36,198 bases of DNA from Beroe ovata (taxonomy: Eukaryota > Ctenophora > Nuda > Beroida > Beroidae). Below are positions 9,890 to 21,670 of this stretch, one piece after another (position 1 is the stretch's first letter; every line of letters starts with the position of its first letter). The stretch covers positions 1-36,198 of the forward strand of contig CAMPET010000067.1 in the NCBI GenBank assembly GCA_946803715.1, read 5' to 3'. Under the pieces are notes generated by a model, which saw nothing but the letters and a program-made list of their open reading frames with translations, searched no databases and was not told the DNA's origin. The position numbers and the translations under genes were made by a program.

Positions 9890-12800
9890 ATAAAATTCAG
9901 TTATCAAGGTATCCTGTTATAGATTACTGACAGTTAGGAATCATCCAATCACAGTGTTCTCCAACCTAGCATATCAATGAAATTCATATTAATTGCTCCG
10001 GGTTATTTTCAAACTGACGTCATAGATAACTACTGTCGAATAACAGGTACGTCCTAACCATATTCAAAGTTCAACTTCAAGTGAAAATATCTCTCTTACA
10101 ACAATACATTCGATTTGAAAATGTAAATCACCGGGTATCGGAAATTATAAAACTTCTGGTGGCATGACTCATGATTATCAGTCAATGATAACTTTATCAT
10201 ATGTACCCAGCTGTCCACAATCAGCAGTTTTAAATGATGATGTCCAATAAACATTAATTGAGCATATTTGCTCATTTCATAATTGCACTTATGAGTTCTT
10301 TGACACTATAGGAGTTCCTACCAGGCGTGTCGTTTTCTTCCGTGCATATCTCAGGGACAAATCTCAGCAGGGGTTACAGTCCAAGTCGTGCCCGCCCAGC
10401 AGTCTGCAGTAAACATACTTTCTCCCTTTGCGATACGATTCCATCATCCTGGGGAAATGTTGGTGTCAACGGACATCTTCGATGCAAAGTATTGTCCTAT
10501 GTCCATATCTCTTTGCACCCCTGTCCATTATCCCCTTGATGTTCTGAACAAAAACATGGTTCAAACGTTACGCCACTGGCCTAAAAATTAGATAACATTC
10601 ATTGTCTGTTCTATGATTTTATAGATAGCCAGTAATTTGGTAATTGGGTGGAGCAAATTTGGTTATAACTGCTTAGGCAAGGTAAACCTAGGTGTTACCA
10701 GGTAAACCTAGGTTTACAGATCGATCAGCATGACACTATTAATTAATTTGGATACTATTTCTCGAGTTGGTAGCTGAGGTTGAATTAGTTCTCAAGTTGA
10801 AACCGGGGACCGGAAACTCGGTCGGCGGACACTAGGTCGGGAGATTCTCAAGTTACCTTATTTCTGATAAGGAACAGTCAATTCGCATAGAATAGCTACA
10901 CCAAAAGTACATAGGTACATAGAATGAAGTGGAGGAGAGAGACGATCGGAGTGCCTGCTCGAAGTCTATCGTCAGCAATTGGGGAGCCAGAATGGGGCAG
11001 TTAGAAGGATGAGGATTGAGGACTTGGTAGGATGAGGATTTGGTGGAAGAGTTGAAAAGTACCAGCTGATACTATCAGCTATGATGGTGAGGTTGTCGCA
11101 GCGATGGTAGCAACGATGATCACCCTCCTTTCATCAGCCAATGTCGTAGAGGAGAGTGCCTACTTGTCTGAGAGTTCGAAAATTGGCAGTATTCTGAAGA
11201 CCATGATGTCAGGCAACAAGTGGTAAGTGATGGTGTCAGCAATGAACAAGTGGGTCACATCAAATCATAGGATCAAATTATAGGCTCTGAGTAGTGAACA
11301 CGAAGGAAGTAGGTTCTCCATATATCATATCCCTGGGTACCCACGTCCCACAATAGTTAATGCAAAGTCTCCCTACCAGGTGCCCACCATGTGGGAATCT
11401 CCCGACCCTGGTTTGCCCGTTGCATCCGCCGACCTCCCCGATCTAGTGGGACCTTTTGATACTAAATCTCGGCAAAAATGGACGATGGATAAGTGGACTT
11501 GGTTTAATCTATACACATAGTATATATAGTACACATTCAATGGCCTCCTAATTTACACCGAGGCTAACTTAATTATAATTTAGTATCTGAAGGTATTTTA
11601 AGAAAGCTTACATAAGTTATATGTCTCACCTCATAGAATTTTAGATGTCATGAAGATGGAAACTCTGCAGAGTATGATGCCTTAACGGATGGAAGCTTGC
11701 TTCATCAGGAAGTATCTGTTTGAGATGACCACTGACCAATGACCAACAACATTTGCTGCTAAACAATGGTCTGTATCATTCTTTGCTGGACTTTATTATC
11801 TGATAACAAAGATATTATTTGTGGTGAACGATATTGAAGTCAGGGAATGAGTAGAAGTATCTGATCTAACTTAGATCAACAAATAATTGGAGGGTACCTG
11901 AACTTCAAATACTATCTCGGTATCAGTTTCTTCAACAGAACACAGTGTGTGATGCATCAAACTGTCCACTGTTGGTGAGTCCTCATTGAAATGTGCCATA
12001 AACCTATCAGGAAAATTATGTGAAAACAGTCAAATATCATCAAATTGTCATATCGAGCTGCACCCTATGAGATGTTTCTTTGAGCACAGAAATTGGAAAT
12101 GCAGTCAACCTGTTTATAATAACTGGTATGGGCATCTAGGAGGTTGGGATGGGCATGTACTAGTGAGTAGGTTTTGTGAGTAGATTGACAAAGTTAATGA
12201 TAGGCTATGCACTGAAATATGTTCATTGGTATGACTTGCAAAGGATGAATGTGAAGTCATTTGTCCATAACAAACACACTTAACAGTTATAGTAGCATAT
12301 CTGTGCATAGACAAGTCAAGCTTCCATAAACAAATGCCTATTGCTACAAAATGTATAAACTTGCTCCTATTGCTACTCTTTTCTTCAAAGAGGACTTAGA
12401 ATGAAAAGAATTAGACTGAAAAGGATCATACTCTGACTAAAATTACAGTACAAACCTGACTGAAATTACAGTACAAATCTAGCTATAATCTCAGGACAAA
12501 CTGCAACACACGTAAAAAAAGTAAGTATAGAAACAACCTTAGTAAGTATAGAAACATCTTTAGCAATGAAATAGTTCTATCATTTACTCCAATTCTTAAT
12601 GATGTTTAGTACTATAGAGAGCAGGGAGTGGATATAAAGTGAATCCAAAGACTAAAATGGCGGACAGGCTTGTATTGTAATAACACTGCTGGTGTCCTAA
12701 TGAAACCTTTGCTGTAGCTTTGAAACACAGCATTAATCTGCTGTAATATCTCAAATCATCTGTCATGTAGGAGGACATAATTGTGCGAACATAATTTGTA

Positions 12801-13187
12801 TCTCATGATTTATGAACCATACACTGAAGAATAATGACAGGTGACTTATGCTGTGACTTATCATTCATTGCTACAGTGGAATGATAAAATTAGATATTCA
12901 TTATTCACTACATATTTCTGCACACCACTACTACATATTTCTACCATATTTCTGCACACCATAAGTTAGAAGATGTTATGTTGTTGACAATGTTGCAAAT
13001 TGATGGCTCTAAAGAATTAAACTTAGCACCTCACATCTCTCATTTCAATGTGACAAATAAGGCAAATGAATCAAGGGATTTGTGTAGAGTCTGAAACAAA
13101 ATTTGCTAAGATGATTAACAATTACATAAAAATTCAATTGGAATTATTTATCATGTATTAAAGAAGAAAAATGCTGAATAATAAGAG
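9890..13187. other. Long non-coding stretch between repeat arrays
   Basis: I find no gene in this AT-rich 3.3 kb. Minor structure includes a perfect CRE-type TGACGTCA at 10015-10022, a duplicated ggtaaacctaggt word at 10680-10715, and short local duplications at 12410-12575 and 12900-12960. Words around 10825-10855 (gtcggcgga, gtcgggagatt) recur inverted at 11398-11440. An open run at about 11053-11226 ends in a donor-like site but resembles no family I know. Confidence 0.4.
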
Positions 13188-13318
13188 CTGCGCGGCGCGT
13201 CAGAAAACAGAATTTTTCAGGTTACCGAACATGGTAGTTTAGTGCTGGTTTATGTCCAATAAATAGTTATAAATATTATCCGCTACTATTTAAAGATTCT
13301 AAGGGTCACTATCATATA

Positions 13319-13361
13319 GCGCGCGGCGCGATCGCAAATCGCGCGGCTTTGCGCCGCGCGC
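13319..13361. repeat. CG-rich inverted repeat
   Basis: Perfect 11 bp arms, GCGCGCGGCGC at 13319-13329 and its complement at 13351-13361, flank a 21 nt loop that is also CG-rich. It stands out sharply from the AT-rich flanks and belongs to the dispersed CG-rich blocks noted elsewhere in the window. Confidence 0.7.
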
Positions 13362-13491
13362 GGGAGCTTTTTTGACTTATACAGCTGCATAGACTGTATA
13401 AGACTTTATCAAATATGTCTTTTAAAATGTTAACATGTTGGCGGTTATGAGCCACCATACTATAGATCAACACCGCGACCGACTTGTACGA

Positions 13492-13547
13492 GAAGGTCCC
13501 TTATAAGCAACTATGAATATATAATGTGTACTGCATAAGGGACCTTC
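13492..13547. repeat. Short inverted repeat (13 bp arms)
   Basis: GAAGGTCCCTTAT at 13492-13504 is exactly complementary to 13535-13547, with a 30 nt AT-rich loop. It could be a small foldback element end or chance; no coding sequence is nearby. Confidence 0.6.
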
Positions 13548-13577
13548 AGGAACACCGTACCTGAGTGCGGCCCTTCG

Positions 13578-13643
13578 TTGTGCCCTGAGTGCCCTTTTTA
13601 GTGCCCCAACGTAGTGCCCTGAGTGCCCCAACGTAGTGCCCTG
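13578..13643 (-). repeat. Inverted copy of the GGGCACT array
   Basis: AGTGCCCTGAGTGCCC and CCAACGTAGTGCCCTG units are the reverse complement of the arrays at 8982-9070 and 9791-9889. The array ends at the N at 13644, directly before the element with long inverted repeats. Confidence 0.8.
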
Positions 13644-13644
13644 N

Positions 13645-14529
13645 ATACAAAGTCAATTGAATCAAACCCACACACTTTTTCACCACAAATCTACTGACAG
13701 TTTCAAGACATTATAGTCTCTTCTTCAGGATCTCCACAAAGTGTGGCCCTCGCTTCTGAGATTGGATGAAAATGATATGATGATGAAAATGATATGAGAT
13801 GAAAATGATGAGATTATAGATGAATTAGGAACATATAAATTTAAAATACCAACTCTTATGAATTTAAAATACTTCAATGACAATCAAACCCCTGAGACAT
13901 TAAAAATTAAAACCGAAGCCGAAATCCTACTGAAAATAACAGCTCTGAAAAGTAATGAAAAACAGTAATAAAAGCATTAGTCTGAATTAGGTAAAAAAAT
14001 TTGAAGGTCACTGGACCCCTAGGTCCAGTGATCTATTGGCCATGGATCTGAATGATCCTAATACACCACCAGGTTTCTCCTTGTTCAGACCGAAGGGTTG
14101 AATAGTCAGTAACCTGTTTACCCACATCTGTTCAGCAATGCCGAGGTCCTTTGGACTCACTTCTAAAACAGAGAATGTATAGTTACTGTTGAACGAGCCT
14201 ACTTGCTACCCTACTTGCCTACCCTTGCTGACGGGATTTTATCCCTGGCAAGGGGGATTGAAAATTGCACCCACCAACGGTAGGGTAAAATCCTACAAAT
14301 TTCATAATTGATCCTTTTCTAGTAGCGCAAGTTTTAAATTGCACGAGGGTGCTCATGCTGACGGCTAAGAAAACACTTAACAAAATTTACATCATCATAT
14401 CATTTCATCTAATCTCAGAAGCGAGGGCCACACTTTGTGGACATCCTGAAGAAGAGACTATAATGTCTTGAAACTGTCAGTAGATTTGTGGTGAACAAGT
14501 GTGTGGGTTCGATTCAATTGACTTTGTAT
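13645..14529. mobile_element. Non-autonomous element with ~140 bp terminal inverted repeats
   Basis: The left arm (13645-13785) begins ATACAAAGTCAATTGAATC. Its reverse complement forms the right arm (14390-14529), with only a handful of differences over about 140 bp. The ~600 bp interior has no transposase-like open frame; it contains a small palindrome, TCACTGGACC (14008-14017) with its complement at 14022-14031. Long inverted repeats with no coding capacity suggest a foldback or MITE-like DNA transposon. An N abuts the left end, so a target-site duplication cannot be read. Family assignment is not possible by eye. Confidence 0.7.
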
Positions 14530-14589
14530 CACTGTCTACAATGTTCAATCATCTAAAGCAGGCCTTTGATGTTTCGGCCTTCGATGAAT

Positions 14590-15110
14590 TAGGCGCGCGC
14601 GCGCGAGAAACAGATGCAGAGGTCAAATAAAATTTAACAAACCTGACCTGTTAACACGCGCGCGCGTTGAACATTAACAGGTCAGGTAACATGACAATGT
14701 AGCACATGGCATTAGCCGAATGCTATCTGTCCACTGCTTCATGCGCCGCGCTTGGCGCAAACGTCTTGATCTTCATCCGAATGCCGCGCCGAACTGTTAT
14801 TTGTTTGCGATAACTGCGCACGAAACAATAAGCCCGCCTGTTCGGGAGGAGAATGGAAATTGTCCATTGTCAGATTTGAATTTAAATTGTCGGGCGCATG
14901 CATCGCGATGCAATGCCAGACCGCTGATGCAAGCCGCGAAGCGGCGTGCGCCAGCGGCTGTCTGAGGATATGTTTGTTAGTTTGCGCCGCGCGCGCGAAA
15001 CGAAATTCTCGACAGGTTATATCATCGATCGACAAAATTTAAATTAAAATTAAAGATAATTATCTGATCACCTCTGTTTCTCGCGCACGCTAGAGAAACA
15101 GAGGTCAGAC
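14590..15110. repeat. CG-rich palindromic repeat block
   Basis: This holds several foldbacks. ACCTGACCTGTTAA (14641-14654) pairs perfectly with 14674-14687 around a (CG)n loop. CCTCTGTTTCTC (15071-15082) pairs with 15093-15104. The segment 14978-15036 (TTTGCGCCGCGCGCGCGAAA, then ATTCTCGACAGG and ATCATCGATCGACAA) recurs at about 34552-34620. The interior is full of CpG, while the flanks are AT-rich. No coding signal is convincing in the open frames here. Confidence 0.65.
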
Positions 15111-15630
15111 AAAATCATGATTAATTCATCATGACTTAATTTTCCAAATTCTAAATTTTTCAAATTTATCTTAAATTTTTGGGACTGCACTGTCATCATT
15201 TCGTTCGAACATTTATTTATTTGAATTTTCGGTTGCATCCACTCATCCAGGGTGATACAAGTTTGACAGCATTTTCCAGCTGAATGATAAGAACCCTTGC
15301 AATTTTCAATTTAGAATTAAATGACCCTATGGCTTTCTAACCATTGAAGAAGTTCAAGCAGCGAAGTCCACAATAAGAGCACAATTTGATCTTCAGTTTT
15401 GAATACTAGCAACATCTTAAACTTAATTTGGCTTCTGGCTGCTGTGCAGATAAACCTGGCAATGATCGTGTCAATCTTGCTATATTTGCAGGATCTTCCC
15501 CATTGATTCATGTCCCCTATTTATGTATTCCTTTCATGTCTATTGTATAATCTCTTATGGTTAACAAAAAGTTAAGTTTCACTGACTCAGGGTGTAGTCA
15601 AGGTTGAAAGCTCAAACATGGTGGATTAGA

Positions 15631-18600
15631 ATGTCATCAGCATTATCAGAGGAGCTTGTAATTTTATTCTGTGTACTTGGTGTTATACTTTTTATTTTCT
15701 GCGTTTTAATGGTGTTTTTGTGTTTTGAATGTATGCGACAAAAGAAAAATCAGACAGATGGGAACAATCCTCAATTCTCATGGTTGTCATTCCTTGGAGT
15801 AAGTTCAAGAGGTGACACCAGTGAAGAACTAGGTATCAAGAATTTGTTTAGTTTTATCAAACAGAAAGAGCAGCAACCTGCAATTGTTTCTACAGAGACT
15901 TATGTTCTGAATGACTCATTAAAACCATCATATGTGGATATCATCCCTCAGAAGAAGGGTGTAGTCAAATCAATAGCTCAAGATTCAGATTCTGAGTCAC
16001 AATTTTCCTTCACCTCTGAATCTGATCACAGGAGATTAGTTCAGTTCACTCCTATTGAAGCATCAGTATGTGGTAGTATTGTGTGCTCCATTAAGTTTTA
16101 CCATTTTGCCAATAGACTAGCTGTTCGGGTGGGGGAAGTTCAACTCAATTTGTCTGAAAACATTGTAGTTAATCCCTATGTGAAGCTTCATCTGTTGCCT
16201 GAATATAAGAGAGGCAATCGCCAGACCACGCGAGTTAAAAGAAATTCAACCCTCTTTGTTTGTGATGAAGATTTTTTATTTGGTGTTGGATCAAGAGAGG
16301 TCCAGACAAGAAGTCTGAGCCTTCAAGTTTACGATTACAAGTCTAGTACACGACACCTTTGCATTGGAAAAGTCACAATCGACCTTGGAGAATTCAATTT
16401 CAAAGATGAGGATAAACCATTATCCTTAAAGCGTCAGATCATTCCTCACAGAACTGCACAGGTACCTACCTACTGCCTAATAAATTCCCATTGTTGAAAT
16501 CAAGAGTAAGAGAAAAACAACCATGTTATAGCTTTATAGGGTGGTTTAGGAATCACTTCGGTGTATTGTATTTTTTCAGGATCAGTTTGGATCACTGGAA
16601 GTAGCTCTTACTGTCTGCACAGATTCATTAAGGATAGGAATAATAAGAGCCTCCGGACTTGTTCCTGTTGATATGTCTGGAACCTTGGGTGAGTTAATTT
16701 TGCAGTAATATCCTCTCAATTGATGAGGCACATGCATAGATTTCCCTACGTGACATTGGCTGTGCAAATTGCTTTTATCATATACCTATTATCTATCTGA
16801 TATTATTTGTTTCAAATACTGACCATTCGAAGATTGTTAATTCACATTTAAGTTATAAACGAACAATGGAATGTCTTCATTATGCTAAGTGTAAGGTAGT
16901 GTGGACAATGGACACGCCCTTTCCTATAATTGTTATAACGGTACCTTTTTCGTAAAACCTTGCATCTTTTGTGTGTCTGTATAATATGATGGCATATGCT
17001 ATAAGAATATTCAATACCTAAACCACTATAGTCTCCGGGCCAGCTATCCTTGGATAGTTCTGTACAATAAGGAAACAGCAGGTTACATGATCCATACACA
17101 CACAGACACATACTCCACACAGTGATCACCACATGTGATGATCCGTTACTAAGCAACCATCGTGACATAACACGTGTTAGGCACGTGATCTGGTCGTCTG
17201 GTTCGGTTTACATGCAGGCGTGGCTCCCACGTGACCATCATTAGAGGAGCTCCGCCCTAGCTAATATACCATTACACAATTATTGTGTATATATAGATAT
17301 AGCATACATCATGTCTCTATAGAGAGAGCGGGTGGAGATGTGTGCCGCATCAGGAGGCAGATTTTGGTCCATCCTGCTGTACATCAATATGGCAATTATG
17401 ACGATGGAACACTCCCAGAGCTCATCCTTACCCAGATTCTATCCTCCCTCATGTTCAATTCTGCCGCAAGTTCATTTTCTCTGGTCATGAAATGGTGTGG
17501 GGCGTCACTTCACCACGTACCACTCACACCAGGTGCCACAATTCCACATACCGCCATCAATACCACCGAGGATATCACTGGTTATATTATTTTTGTACGT
17601 GAGTTGAAGGTCGCGAAAATTATTAAGTTTAACAGAAAATTATTAAGTTAAACAGACTGAATTAAGGATAAATGTGGATTTGACCTGATCATTTTCATTG
17701 AGAAAGGTGTCATCACGAACAACTCCATTATGATTAGCTCAGTCAATCAAACGAGATAGTGGGAATCTGGCATCGTGCCAGCACATATATTGTCCTGGTT
17801 GTGTTCATTGTGGACACGCCCACACCGCAGCGTGTACAATGTACATATCATTGTGTATGGAAATGTGTGAACACGTTATTTCTCAACACTACTCACATGT
17901 GTGTGTGGGGGGGGGGAAGAAGAGCACAGATTACAATGCGCTATATTAAGAAGGGTGTGGTCACATCTCCTCCTATAAATATAGGAGTGGGAGTAGTATA
18001 TACTTGTGTTTCGTGGTACACCACTTAGGGTGGGTTAATTAAGGTGGGGCAATTATAGTGTTAGCTATACAATAGTGGTAAATCTACCAGAAGTTTCCAT
18101 TGAATGTGAAGGTGAAAGTTCAAGCAACTGAATGCGATAGTTAGTTTAGTAAAATTCTTTATTCTAGTCAAAACGCAATATTACTTTACAAAAGAACGGA
18201 CATTTCAAATTCTAAACGTGTTGCACCTGGATGTGATATCTTACATTATTCAGGTAAAGTAACAGAGGTCAGAAGTAGTACTACCGCATTTTAATAATTG
18301 ATCTCTATTAGTTAAACTGTTTTCTCGGATTTTCAGAGCCCTACTGCCGAGTGTTAGTACACGTTGGTTCGGAATTAGTTCACAAGAAGAAAACTTGCGT
18401 TGCTGAAGCTATCAATTCGTCTCCAGTTTGGGAGGTGAGTGAGTTGCTGGTGAATTGGGAAGACGGGGGGCTCTTTTCAATGTCGAATTATAACTGCCTA
18501 TCATGTATCTGAATCATTTACCATTCATCACTATATATAATAGGCATTCATTTACCATTCATCACTGTATATAATAGGCAAACCGGGATGTAATGGTATT

Positions 18601-20592
18601 TCACGTTTGAATGGATTTGTATTTCCATTCGCCGCCTTATATGGATTGCGTTGTCACATAACAGATATTCCATTGTTCTTGAAACCTGTCCACTGGACAG
18701 TGTCCAGTGTGTCAGACAATACTGGTGTAAATTGACACGTTCAATACACTGATTCGTGTCAAGAGACATTGTGCTACGGCTGAGCAACTGTCGTAGCGCA
18801 GACACACAAACACACACAAACACACACACACACACACACACNGACGGATTTCCGTGTCATGGAGCAACCCATGCTTTTCCGGACTCTGAACGACTCGGAA
18901 ATCGCCTCGGTTTTTCAACACGGAATTCCGGGCGTGGAACACTACACTCACACACACAAAATGCTGACATATCATTGTGCACTGAATTACGGCGGTCTTG
19001 GTAAAGTAAATCACTCTGAGTTAAAGAGAAGTAGACACTGTGAAGCGATTGTACACTCCCTCGAACGCTTGTTCAACAAACATTACTCATCACTCACCAA
19101 TGTTGTTCATCACTGAGGATCGTATTCATATTATGATAGAGTCATGTATAATTATCAATCAATTTAGCAAGACCATACCATTCCTGAATATTATAGAAAA
19201 TGCCTTGTTCCAGTGAGGAGTTGTTACTGAATCCCTATTTCAGGAGTTTTTCACACTCGATCTCCCGCCCAAGACTCTGCTTTGTGAACTCTCCGTAACA
19301 ATTGAGGTAAGCCCGTTAAGGAAGGGAGGAGTGATCAGAAAACCACTACTTGTCAGAACACCAGCTGTCGCATAACATGACCATGAATATTATATCCTGT
19401 TCAGTTATTATTTAAATATCAATCACATAATGAGGTGACTAATTAAAATGCCCTCATGAAGTTAGGATATTTTACACTTTCTCGGAAAACGACGGCTCCT
19501 TGGCGCTCACATTCGGGAATTCATCGTTCATCTAGATATGGGTGTTTTTGATGTTAAAACTACGGTCTAAGTTGAACAATGAACAATGAACATAGTATAC
19601 CGAATAAGGCCATGAATTGGACACTGAACAGATATCAGAACATACACTATCTCTAGAGTATCTACTGTCTAACGAACAGTTTTTCAATTTCAATAAATAA
19701 CACGACGACACCTTATGTGAGTGACCTGTGTGACCTGCGTGTTTGTGTGTGTTTGTGTGTGTTTATGTGTGTGTCTGTGTGTGTCTGTGTCCGTATCTGT
19801 GTCTGTCTATGTGACTGTGTGTCTTTGTGTGTATACTGTATGTGTGTATACTGTATGTGTGTCTGTCTGTGGCTGTCTGTGTGTGTGTGTGTCTGTATCT
19901 GTTTGTGTTTTTGTGTGGGTGTGTTTGTGTCCGTCTGTGTCTGTGTCTGTCTATGTGGCTGTGTGTGTTTGTGTGTGTGAGTCTTTGTNAAAATTCCAGG
20001 TGAGCCTCCTGATCCGCCATAATCTACTGTCTAACGAACAGTTTTTCAATTTCAATAAATAACACGACGACACCGTGTTCGTGTGTGTTTGTGTGCGTTT
20101 ATGTGTGTGTTTATGTGTGTGTCTGTGTCTGTCTGTGTCCGTATCTGTGTCTGTCTATGTGACTGTGTGTCTTTGTGTGTGTATACTTATGTGCATACTG
20201 CATATGTGTCTGTCTGTGTCTGTGTGTATACTGCATGTGTGTCTGTCTGTGTCTGTGTGTGTCTGTCTATGTGACTGTCTATGTGACTGTGTGTCTTTGT
20301 GTGTGTATACTTATGTGTATACTGTATGTTTGCCTGTCTGTGTCTGTGTGTGTCTGTGTGTGTCTGTCTATGTGACTGTGTGTCTTTGTGTGTGTATACT
20401 GCATGTGTGTATACTGTATGTGTGCCTGTCTGTGTGTGTCTGTGTGTGTGTCTGTATCTGTTTGTGTTTGTGTGTGGATGTGTTTGTGTCCGTCTGTGTC
20501 TGTGTCTGTCTATGTGGCTGCGTGTGTTTGTGTGTGTTTGACTGTGTGTCTGTGAGTTGGTGTGAGTGGTTCGTATATCTCTCTAGCACGTT

Positions 20593-20661
<69 letters not shown>

Positions 20662-21670
20662 CACACACACACACATTCTACGACCATATGGCACGATCGT
20701 ATCAGTATGCCCGCCAATTTGCCTATATTACATTCATATCACCATGTCCTGTAGAAGATGGCACATGTTTTGTTATAGATGAGTAATTCCTGAAATGAGG
20801 GAATTTGGAAATGAATTGACCCATGACGCTTCGTGGGCACAGCATAGATTGGATATATTATTATAGCTTTAATTATATAGCTGCTCAAGCGTGGAAAGAA
20901 GGTTCAGGGTATCGGTTTAGCATTTCAATAGATTCATCTATTGCTAATAGGTTCATCACTTCTGATTATTCATAGAGTTCATACGGTTCGTTATCCAATT
21001 GAGTAAACAATGGACATTTATAAATATGGTCCCGTGAATACTAATTAATTACCCCCGAATTCACTATTCCTATTATTGTCACTCGAATTCGGCCTATTAT
21101 TATCCTCTCAATTCTATTCCTGGCTCAAGTTATTGCCCGGCTACACTAAATCTCCGTGGCCGAATTTCATTCTCATTTCAATATCAGAGCTGTATAATAA
21201 CGGGGATTTATATTCGCTAAGTTGGTAACGGCATGGTGTCATTATACATTCTCACAGATGTCCCCAACACTATAGCAATTATAGATTCCTCCCTTAAATC
21301 CGTTGAGCAGCTGTCCCCAACCCATTTGTACTCTGACCGACTCACAGCCGGCAACCCTAATAAATACAGGTTTCTGCGACGGTAGTAGCCTGTCCCTACC
21401 CTGGATTGGGAACGTATCATACTGGTTGATCAGAGTAGCGTCTCTGCCCTTATTTTCCAGTATAATAGCTACGGCCCTAATTCCTGATCCATTCTAACCG
21501 TCTTGTCTTAGGTACGGGACCACCAACGCAACAGCCGGTCCACGTCGTATCTGTTGATGGGGCGAGTGGTTTTATCAAGTGCTGCACAGGGACAGTCACG
21601 GACAATGTGGGAACACGTGTGCTCGCAGCGTGGCACAACAGTGAAACAGTGGCAACCAATATTACCATGA
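15631..21670 (+). CDS. Synaptotagmin-like membrane protein with two C2 domains
   Basis: Exons 15631-16461, 16580-16688, 18337-18434, 19244-19306 and 21512-21670 join in phase to 419 residues, a normal synaptotagmin length. An in-frame stop at 15595 precedes the start. Residues 9-33 form one hydrophobic segment followed by CMRQKKN, the usual synaptotagmin signal-anchor with cytoplasmic C-terminus. The linker (34-140) has a Ser/Asp/Glu-rich patch at 118-132. C2A spans about 146-262 and C2B about 282-410, ending in RTMWEHV and VKQWQPILP, like the W..V...VKQWH end of the family. The five aspartate positions that bind Ca2+ are mostly lost: in C2A, S..N, then YDYK.....L, keep one Asp; in C2B, loop 1 is DMSGTLEPY and loop 3 is E.R.....S. 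The C2B polybasic HKKKT (329-333) remains. A Ca2+-independent vesicle-trafficking role is inferred. I cannot assign a vertebrate subtype. Confidence 0.88.
16689..18336 (+). other. Synaptotagmin intron 2
   Basis: This 1.65 kb intron has a gtgagt donor and a tttcag acceptor. It contains three CACGTG sites, a G run at 17907-17916 and a small perfect palindrome CTCCTATA-AA-TATAGGAG (17970-17987). I see no internal exon. Confidence 0.6.
17171..17233. promoter_or_regulatory. Three CACGTG E-boxes in synaptotagmin intron 2
   Basis: CACGTG occurs at 17171-17176, 17182-17187 and 17228-17233. It could be an intronic enhancer or an alternative promoter; function is inferred from clustering only. Confidence 0.3.
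18515..18581 (+). repeat. Two-copy 34 bp tandem repeat in synaptotagmin intron 3
   Basis: CATTTACCATTCATCACT followed by (A/G)TATATAATAGGC is repeated once directly, with starts at 18515 and 18549. Confidence 0.7.
18799..18841 (+). repeat. CA microsatellite ending at an N
   Basis: (CA)n with two CAAA interruptions lies in synaptotagmin intron 3 and is truncated by the N at 18842. Its true length is unknown. Confidence 0.85.
19661..19712 (+). repeat. 52 bp direct repeat, copy 1 (copy 2 at 20023-20074)
   Basis: The sequence from TCTACTGTCTAACGAACAG through AACACGACGACACC occurs identically at 20023-20074, and each copy is followed by GT-rich arrays. An N at 19989 lies between them. This may be a tandem duplication or two overlapping contig ends joined in the assembly. 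Confidence 0.75.
19735..20560 (+). repeat. GT-rich compound microsatellite arrays in synaptotagmin intron 4
   Basis: Two blocks (about 19735-19988 and 20075-20560) are made of GTGTGTCTGTGTGTTTGTG-like units with recurring higher-order words such as CTATGTGACTGTGTGTC and GTATACTGTATGTG. Long cysteine/valine open frames across them are artefacts of the repeat. They lie within the 2.2 kb final intron of the synaptotagmin gene. Confidence 0.9.
20597..20674 (+). repeat. (CA)n microsatellite downstream of the GT arrays
   Basis: About 38 CA units, broken once by GCA, lie in the same intron as the GT arrays and in complementary sense to them, so the primary transcript could pair internally. Confidence 0.92.

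Noticed and set aside
11053-11226. Open stretch ending NKW with a gtaagt-like donor
   Set aside because: It looks protein-like (amphipathic), but there is no recognised family, no clear acceptor and no partner exons nearby. It is not called as a gene.
10790-11450. Possible large inverted repeat (gtcggcgga / gtcgggagatt words)
   Set aside because: Only scattered short words match in inverted order; the alignment is too poor to define an element.
19717-20782. Long Cys/Val or Thr/His open frames (up to 235 codons)
   Set aside because: They are produced by GT/CA dinucleotide arrays with no stop codons, not by coding selection.
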